Of a DNA stretch of 64,000 bases, positions 57,297 to 64,000 are shown one piece after another. Origin of the DNA: Epiperipatus broadwayi. Its lineage: Eukaryota; Onychophora; Udeonychophora; Euonychophora; Peripatidae. The DNA lies in contig JAQFVV010012536.1 in assembly GCA_028023455.1 (NCBI GenBank), positions 3,122,001 through 3,186,000 of the forward strand. Reading direction: 5' to 3'. Within the stretch, counting starts at the first letter, position 1. Each line of letters opens with the position of its first letter. A program made the position numbers and the translations under genes. The notes below the pieces were generated by a model. The model did not search any database. It saw only the letters and a list, made by a program, of their open reading frames with translations, and had not been told where the DNA came from.

Positions 57297-58379
57297 AATT
57301 GATGGACAAATGTTTATTTAACATTATAAGAAAATGTTTTATGTTTAAATCATGAAAGATGCATAAATGTTCAGTTTTTAAACAAAGGATATTTTACAAA
57401 TACGAGTATATTTATTTTTAGATTACTTCATAAACACTATGTGAAAATGTTTTATTTTCAGTTATGAAGTACGTATAAATATTCAATTATTTACATATTT
57501 ATTTTTAGATTAGTTTATAAATAATTTGTATTTAAATGCAAATACATGTTGTAAAACTACAATTCCATTACTTCCAGTGTTTACATACTTAAATGTGCAT
57601 AAATATAAAGTGCAATTAATCATTGATTTTTTGATTACTTTTCATAGTATGGATTTAGTTGTTCCATGCAGGGAGTAAAAGTAGAAATTGAAATGACAAG
57701 TGAGTGTAGAGAACCTACTATATTGGTACCAATTGTTAGATCATAAATTAGTCTCTTTAAATAATAGGTCTTACTCCTATCATATTTGAAAAAATAATTG
57801 GTATTCATTTTTTGGTAGGATATACCCCACATGTTCAATTTCAGCAGCTATTAAATATTAAATTTGCTAATTTGGACTTTCAGGATTGAGGTATGGATTC
57901 TTATAAGAAGTGTGATATGGATAGAAATAAATATTCTATTTATGGAAGAAATTTTGTGGCTGTTTTTATGACCATGATTTTATTAGTAGTAATTTGGTTA
58001 AAATGGAAAATGCATTATTTTCTGCTTGGCAGAATAGTAAATGTGGAACTTCATAATAAATATGGATATTTTAAAGCAGAAATTCAATAATTTAGAAGGC
58101 TTAAAAATGATTGGTGGATTAAAATTGCAAAGAAGATATGGTCATTTGATCTTCATGTCCCTTTAAATCTTTTTTGACACACCAAAAGTAATATATACAT
58201 CTGAGGTACAGTATCATCTTGCACTTGAATAATGGCAATGATATTTTGAACTGATGGAAGTAGCATTTGGACTACCTTTTGAATAATGATACTATAATTG
58301 AAATGATGATTTATAATGGTATATTTATTTGAAATATTCATTTAAATTTGTCTAAAGATATCCTGCTTAGAGAAGTCAT
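57297..58379. other. intergenic, mostly unassigned
   Basis: AT-rich. TTGTTCCATGCAGGGAGTAA .. TATATTGGTACCAATT at 57655-57735 has a diverged relative at 61600-61670. The relation suggests a shared LINE end region, but it is weak. Confidence 0.35.
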
Positions 58380-58906
58380 AATAGTTCTTTACAATTCTAA
58401 AAATGGAAAGGCTATTCTAATGAAATACCTGGAGAAGTTTCACAATATGGTGGAAATACACTGGCTTCAAAAAACATTGCAATATTTTTAGAATATTCCA
58501 CTCATGAAGTTGCGCTGTCTGATCTTAAAAATGCTTTTATTGTCTCAATTTTTAAAAATAAAAGAAATAGATAAGACTGCAGTAATTATTGTAGAATATT
58601 ATTGTTCACTATTAGCAAAGCTATTTTCAAGGAGTTTATTGAATAGGTTACTTCCGGTCACACATGAATGATTACTAAAGACTCAGTGTGTTTTAGTGAA
58701 TATATAGTTTTTGGTACCTAGAAAATGTAATAAAAGTGTTGGGAACAGAAGAGTATTTTTATTGATTTAGTCCGGGCATATGACTCAAACAGATTTACAA
58801 CTTCGATTGAAATTAACTGTTTGTCAACCAACGTTTATTCATATTACACTACTTTTATGGTGGAATGAGAGGAAGTGTTATGACTGCAAGTAAAAAATGT
58901 TAAACA
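58380..58906 (+). pseudogene. LINE reverse transcriptase fragment, first half
   Basis: Plus-strand pieces read EVSQYGGNTLASKNIAIF, then SDLKNAFIVSIFKNKRNR and DCSNYCRILLF (58530-58620), then FIDLVRAYDSNRF near 58760, the F-I-D-L-x-K-A-F-D-x-x-N-R motif. It is the same LINE type as at 38.5-40.4 kb. A family A copy splits it at 58922. Confidence 0.65.
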
Positions 58907-58921
58907 TTAGAAATGAAAATT

Positions 58922-59061
58922 AAACCATTGAACATCACATGATCACCTTTTCCTATGCTCCTATGCTTACATAATCTGTCAAAACAGAGGCAAAATTTTC
59001 CATAAGTAGTGACACCTAGTGGAAGCCAGAGTACTATTGCATGAAGAGTTTTATCTCTATT
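58922..59061 (+). mobile_element. palindromic family A, copy A10, inside a LINE
   Basis: 140 bases. The left end AAACCATTGAACATCACATG, CAGAGGCAAAATTTTCCATA and GGAAGCCAGAGTA are followed directly by a short right end (GAAGAGTTTTATCTC). The core is lost. The exact 15-base repeat TTAGAAATGAAAATT flanks it at 58907-58921 and 59062-59076. Confidence 0.9.
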
Positions 59062-59076
59062 TTAGAAATGAAAATT

Positions 59077-59830
59077 GATGTTAAACAAGGATATGTACTT
59101 CCTCCAATATTGTTTTCATTTTTAGGACAATGATTCTTGGACTTGAATCATAGGTGGCATAATGAGTCAGATATTAAAATGTAATAAAAGTTCGATTACA
59201 GAATTTTTAATGTGATTCAGTAAAAAATGAAAGTAATGTGGATTTAGAGTCTGCCGATGATTGTCTTACATTTTCCAGTACAAAAGTCTATCTGCAGAAT
59301 ATACTTAATATTTTGACAACATATAAAGATTTTGGTTTAATAATCAATGTTCCTCAAAGTTATTATCAGGCAATAATGGAAGAAATTATGTCAGCAACTA
59401 GGGAATGTAAGCTAATTTAATTATCTTGATAGTTTTATGAGTAGAAAGATGGAATTAGATGGTTGAAGAGTCCAAATGTGATGTTGTTACTTTTAACAAA
59501 TTAAAAAAAAAGGTATTTCATCACAGGGAAATAACTACTGCAACTAAATTAACTGTATATATTCTATCTAATTTATTGTATGGAAGTGAAACATGGACAT
59601 CCAAACAGCACAATATAAAGATATTTTAAAATTTTCATTTAAAGATGCTCCACCAAACTTTAAAAGTATAATCATAAGACTAGTTAAAATGTTTTTCAGA
59701 TGGTGGGATATGATACCATAGAACCCACTATTGGAAAATCACATCTTCATTGGATTGATAATGTGAATGAATGATCATGACCTTTCAAAAGGGATGAATT
59801 TGAACATGGTTTTATGTGAGAAGTAGATCC
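59077..59830 (+). pseudogene. LINE reverse transcriptase fragment, second half
   Basis: This continues after A10 with DVKQGYVLPPILFSF (the R-Q-G-C-x-L-S-P motif), then SADDCLTFSSTKVYLQNILN (59250; active-site A-D-D kept), FGLIINV and a decayed thumb. An open stretch of 60 codons surrounds the A-D-D motif. Other frames are broken. Confidence 0.65.
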
Positions 59831-60440
59831 TGCTTATGTTATAAGGGTTGTCCCAAAGACATTCTAAATATATGCAGGGTTGATTATTTATCATGAAGAT
59901 ATGACAAGCATTTCAGAAAAAAAAGTTTTCTGTAGAAGAAGTTAAAACATGGCATCCCTAAATATCAAATAAAGAGTCAAATATTTTTTTAACTTTTGGG
60001 AAATATATGTATTCAAGCACGAGTGCGTGTGCGGCACAACCGTTCCCAAAAGCTATTAATACAAAATAGCTAACTAAAAATAATAAACTAGCTGAGCGAT
60101 TTCAAAGGATCTTGCCATGCACTCATGCTTGAATCAAATAAAAAGGAAAATGGCCCAGCATACTCTCTGTGTATAATTATCACAAAACTCATGGCTTAAG
60201 TAATTTTTCCCCTCTTGCAGTTGGAATGGCCGTAATCACTTGGGAACAAATGCTGCTGATGATGATCATATTTATCCAAATAAATCTCTTTATGTTTTTT
60301 TTTTTAAATCAACTTTTAACAACTTCTATCAATTTTTTTTCATCATCTTATATACTGCCATTAGTATATATTACTAATGTATATTAAAAAAATATTTATT
60401 TTGTTTTGCTTCTATTTATTTCACATAAAACAAATGTTTT
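59831..60440. other. intergenic, nothing recognised
   Basis: Contains the spaced inverted pair CTTTTGGGAA / TTCCCAAAAG at 59993-60050. No coding motif. Confidence 0.4.
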
Positions 60441-60444
60441 GTCA

Positions 60445-60530
60445 AGTGTTGGTGGCCTAGAGGTTAGCATAGCTGCCTTCCAAGCAGCTGGCCTGAGTTT
60501 GCTTCCCTGTAAATGCTTTGACATATAAAA
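60445..60530 (+). mobile_element. tRNA-derived SINE, type 2
   Basis: TTGGTGGCCTAGAGGTTAGC (box A), ATAGCTGCCTTCCAAGCAGC, box B-like GAGTTTGCTTCCC, tail ATGCTTTGACATAT and an A-run. Confidence 0.75.
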
Positions 60531-61735
60531 AAAATGAACAATTTAAAATGTCTAATTTAAAAATGACAACTTTTGCATGAAAAAAAATATTCATTTAAAC
60601 AGAATCAGCATGAAAACTATCAAAAGTAATAATAATAAAAAACCATTCATAAATAAGTATGGCCAATCTACCTACAAAAAGAAAGATGAGAAAAAAACTT
60701 ATAAAAATAAATTTTGTAATGGTTATAGAAACTAATCTGTAAATCACAAATACATTGGTAATGATATAGCCTGGAATCTACATTCAATTTAAATGTAGTT
60801 AATGCTTTTAAACACTGTGTGGCGCTAATGAAATCATACTGAAATAACTAGTCAATAAATTTAAGATTTAGACTACTTTATGGATATTTAAATATTTAAA
60901 TTTTTTAATAAAATGTAAAATGAAATCTATAAATGAAACATGTTTGGATCTAACATCAAATAGCTTTTTCCAAATTGATCTAAAAATACACTTTATTTTC
61001 TTCATTTATAATGCTATATTTTTTGCAAACTTTTTACAAAGAAATCTAAAAATAAATTTTGTGGGTACTGATATAGTCAGGCTTCTACATTCAAAGATTT
61101 TATGGCTTAGTTGACACTTTCAAATAGTGGTGAACAGGATATCTTTTTAGCTTTCTTCGGTAGTGCACTCAGTTTATTGCATAATGAAAGAAACCAAACA
61201 ATTTTATTTTAATCTTAATTTATTGTCATTACAAAGCAATTTATTGTTTTTATTTTGTTTTATTAGTTATATCATAATTGTATTGAATTAGAAAGCCCAA
61301 TTTATTTTATGAAAAATAATTTTAAAAAATTAACTGATAATTTTTATTTTGACCTTTATTATTTTTTCTTAAAAGTGGGCACAAATGACCTTTATTCTCT
61401 CTCACTTATTTCAAACCAAATTTTAAAGACAAATAATAATAAATGTTCAATACAAATATGTCAATTACAAGTTAATAAGAGGTTTCAAATTATACATTTA
61501 ATTTATATATTAATTTGTAATTATTATTAGGTACTATTACTAGAAATTTTTCAAAATAAAAAGAAATTTCAATTTATCGATAAGTTATGTCAGTGTGGTT
61601 TTACTAGCTCCATGCAGTGGCTACAATTAGAATTGAATGTAGATACCTGATTATATTGGTACCAATCCACCCACATATAGAACATGGTGGTTCTATTTTC
61701 TGTCTACTTATATTACCATGTTTAATTGTAGCTCT
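60531..61735. other. intergenic, nothing recognised
   Basis: Very AT-rich. The open frames at 60920 and 61309 are low in complexity and show no motif. Confidence 0.45.
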
Positions 61736-61739
61736 TCAA

Positions 61740-62640
61740 TGTAGTCTATTGTCTGCTATATTTTCCCAATGAAAGCAAATCATTACCATACTTCTTAAGA
61801 ATGTCTGAGATAATCCTTATAATGTAGACATTATCTATCTTTCCCAGGAAAACAAGAGTTCACCATAAAATAATATTTTAAGAAGACTTGCATTGTTCAA
61901 TCTTTTACATGACCAATCCAATGAATTTACACTGGACTCCACAGTACCACACCCAGTAATTCGAAGAAAATATTGATTGGGTTTATTTTCTTGCTATTGC
62001 ATTTTTAAAATTTTATAAAGCAATTTAAATGAAACTTTTCTAATGCTTTTATAATGTGCTGATAAAGAGTTCTAGTCTCATTTCCATACAATAAATTAGG
62101 TAAAATAACAGTTCTATATATAGTTTAGTTGTGGTAATTCTTTCCTTGTAATGAAATACTCTATATTTTAATTCCTTAAAATCAGCCACTACTGTAGTCT
62201 GTATTCTAACCACAACATCTAAATCTATCTTGTTACTTATCAAACTATCAGATTATCATTCAGACTAAAAGTTGCCAAAGATTTTGTTTTATCACTAACT
62301 AATAAAGAACTCGAGTTTTTTGAACACTAATTAATAAACCAATTAAGTATATTCTGGAAATCACCTTTCGAAACAGCAAAACTGTAAATCCAGCATCTAA
62401 GATAAAGTTTATTTTCACTTTTAATCAATTCAAAGTAAAATGACACCATCAAACCTGTATTGTTATTTGTTTACGCCACCTATGAACAATTTTAAAGACT
62501 ATCAAAAAATTGAAACCAATGCCATAATCATTCTTTTTTAACACCAGTTTTTATTCCAAATACCTGATTTTTCATCTATAGTAATAACACTACCTTTCAT
62601 TCCATCATGTAGATGCTTAATTAAAATAAAAATGTAATAA
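61740..62640 (-). pseudogene. LINE C-terminal fragment, minus strand
   Basis: The minus strand at 62243-62049 reads SNKIDLDVVVRIQTTVVADF, KELKYRVFHYKERITTTKLY, a decayed RT thumb. It is followed at about 61960-61750 by the LINE C-terminal region (a W-x-G-H-V-like start, then FLGKIDNVYIIRIISDILKK). Frames shift between the pieces. Confidence 0.55.
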
Positions 62641-62809
62641 TTCATTTAAAAGGGGGAGAATAAACAATGGATTTAGAACTCTAATAGTATGAGACCTTTA
62701 TTATCAGTGATAAAGATTACTTGAAGTGTTGTACTTATATGTTGGACTATTTCCATCACTTAGTATGAGAATTGAATGTCTTTAGGAAAATTTAGCATTA
62801 TTTAAATAT

Positions 62810-63032
62810 TCCTCTTCTTCAGGTGTTGCTGGTCTGACCAATGACAGTACTAGCATGGGAATCAAACCTGGACTCTTAGATTCTTTGAGTATTGAATTTT
62901 AGGGTAATGCTCTATTTTGACAGGATGGCTCAATTGGTTAGAGTGTTACCTTAAAATTCAACACTCTAAGAATCCAGATTCCATTCCCATGCTAGTACTG
63001 CCATTAGTCAGGCCAGAAACACCTGGAGAAGA
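62810..63032. mobile_element. two SINE-like units head to head (palindrome)
   Basis: The plus-strand unit begins at about 62920 with GATGGCTCAATTGGTTAGAG (box A), then a box B-like GATTCCATTCCC, CATGCTAGTACTGCC and CAGGCCAGAAACACC. The left unit (62815-62918) is its inverted copy (GGTGTTGCTGGTCTGACC, CAGTACTAGCATGGGAATCA). The arms are about 100 bases and highly similar. Confidence 0.7.
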
Positions 63033-63314
63033 GAGGATAATAATACCTTTCAAAACGTTGTGCATCTACTAACTAACCTGTGTGATATTACAAATAGTTG
63101 AATGTATTTGGAATATTTAAATAAAATTAAATTTTTCTAAACACTTTCCGTTCTCATATTAGATGATGGAAATAGTTCAATATACAACTAAAACATCATC
63201 TTTACAAATCTTCAGGCAAGTACTTGAATTGCTTGTTTCGTAGTCAGTGTCTTAACGCTTACTTGGCCAATCTTAATTAACCTGAACTTTGGCCTTTGAT
63301 ATTTTACAAAAGTG

Positions 63315-63605
63315 ATACTTCAAAGAGATATCCTAAAACTAGACAATAAGGATCGCTAATTCCTCAACAAGCTTTGTGATAAATGCTTAGCCAGAGAAAG
63401 CATTTAAAATATCTCTGTCAGGAAACCCCCCCCCCCAATCCCTGACCGTGCCAAAGCACGAAACCATGGTCAAGGGTTGGGGGTGGGGTCCTGACAGATA
63501 TTTTAAATGCTTTCTCTAGCTAATCATTTATCACAAAGCTTGTTGAGGAATTGGCAATCCTCATTGCTTATAACTTACAAGCTTAAGAGAATAGGGTCAT
63601 GTGAT
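63315..63605. mobile_element. palindromic element, family C-like, GC-rich centre
   Basis: Arms GCTAATTCCTCAACAAGCTT, GAGAAAGCATTTAAAATATC and the complements GATATTTTAAATGCTTTCTC, AAGCTTGTTGAGGAATTG. The centre (63426-63490) has an 11-C tract, GACCGTGCCAAAGCACGAAA, CCATGGTCAAGGGTTGGGGG. It ends like copies 1 and 2 with TCATGTGATCTATGACTC. Confidence 0.7.
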
Positions 63606-64000
63606 CTATGACTCTTATTTTGATTATTTATATCCTAAAACTGTTTAATATCTGGAAAAAAAAATTCAATATTTAACTTTGCCTAGGCACGAACCTATTC
63701 GTGGGTTATAGGCAGGCGGATTATCTTAATATTTTAATTCAGTAAATCCATAACTTTAACATCTTTTGTTATACGCCTCTTTGGGTGTATTCATAACAAA
63801 TATAAGATTAATATTCTTTAAAAAAATATGTGGGTGCATTTACACACGTGAACGTGAAATATTTGTATAGTTAAAATTAATATATTAATTGATTCTGTAT
63901 TAGCTATAGTGATTAATTTTTTTGCTGTGTGTAATATAAAAATTGTTATTAACGGTAAATTGTTCCATTACAATTTTAAATAGCTTTTCTTTTTCCAAAG
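63606..64000. other. right edge, nothing recognised
   Basis: AT-rich sequence. It ends in a T-rich run and AAAG, which could be a splice acceptor for sequence beyond the window, but that cannot be judged from here. Confidence 0.3.

Overview
The window is animal nuclear DNA, strongly AT-rich. It holds one recognisable gene spread over very long introns, with everything else dominated by decayed transposable elements. Coding exons flanked by canonical GT/AG introns of 4 to 14 kb, polymerase III (tRNA-like) SINEs, degraded LINEs and many palindromic elements all point to an invertebrate with a repeat-rich genome. A chelicerate is my best guess, because the LINE at 50.8-54.1 kb resembles a family I know as abundant in ticks, but the phylum is not proven.

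The left two thirds (about 1-41,650, + strand) is the 3' part of a gene for GDP-D-glucose phosphorylase 1 (GDPGP1). Coding exons lie at 7380-7480, 11300-11445, 20998-21063 and 41535-41647, where the stop codon is. A second version of the third exon lies at 34363-34428, with the same length (66 bases) and the same 1-1 phase. The exons carrying the catalytic histidine motif were not found and probably lie to the left; 21-52 could be one more small exon.

The introns and the 22 kb right of the gene hold several element groups: (i) a palindromic family, called A here, with long terminal inverted repeats and, unusually, exact flanking direct repeats of 12 to 15 bases; (ii) further palindromic families B, C, D, E and single hairpins; (iii) non-LTR retrotransposons, mostly dead fragments, with one nearly full-length but frame-broken copy at 50.8-54.1 kb; (iv) mariner-type and Tigger/pogo-type transposase relics; (v) tRNA-derived SINEs; (vi) tandem arrays at 42.3-43.2 kb and 45.7-46.7 kb, the second of which appears to have grown from part of a SINE.

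The points I think most deserve attention are the duplicated alternative exon of GDPGP1, the retroposon-like target duplications around palindromic family A, and a short core sequence shared by palindromic families whose arms are otherwise unrelated. I saw no tRNA or rRNA gene, no CRISPR array and no second intact protein gene.
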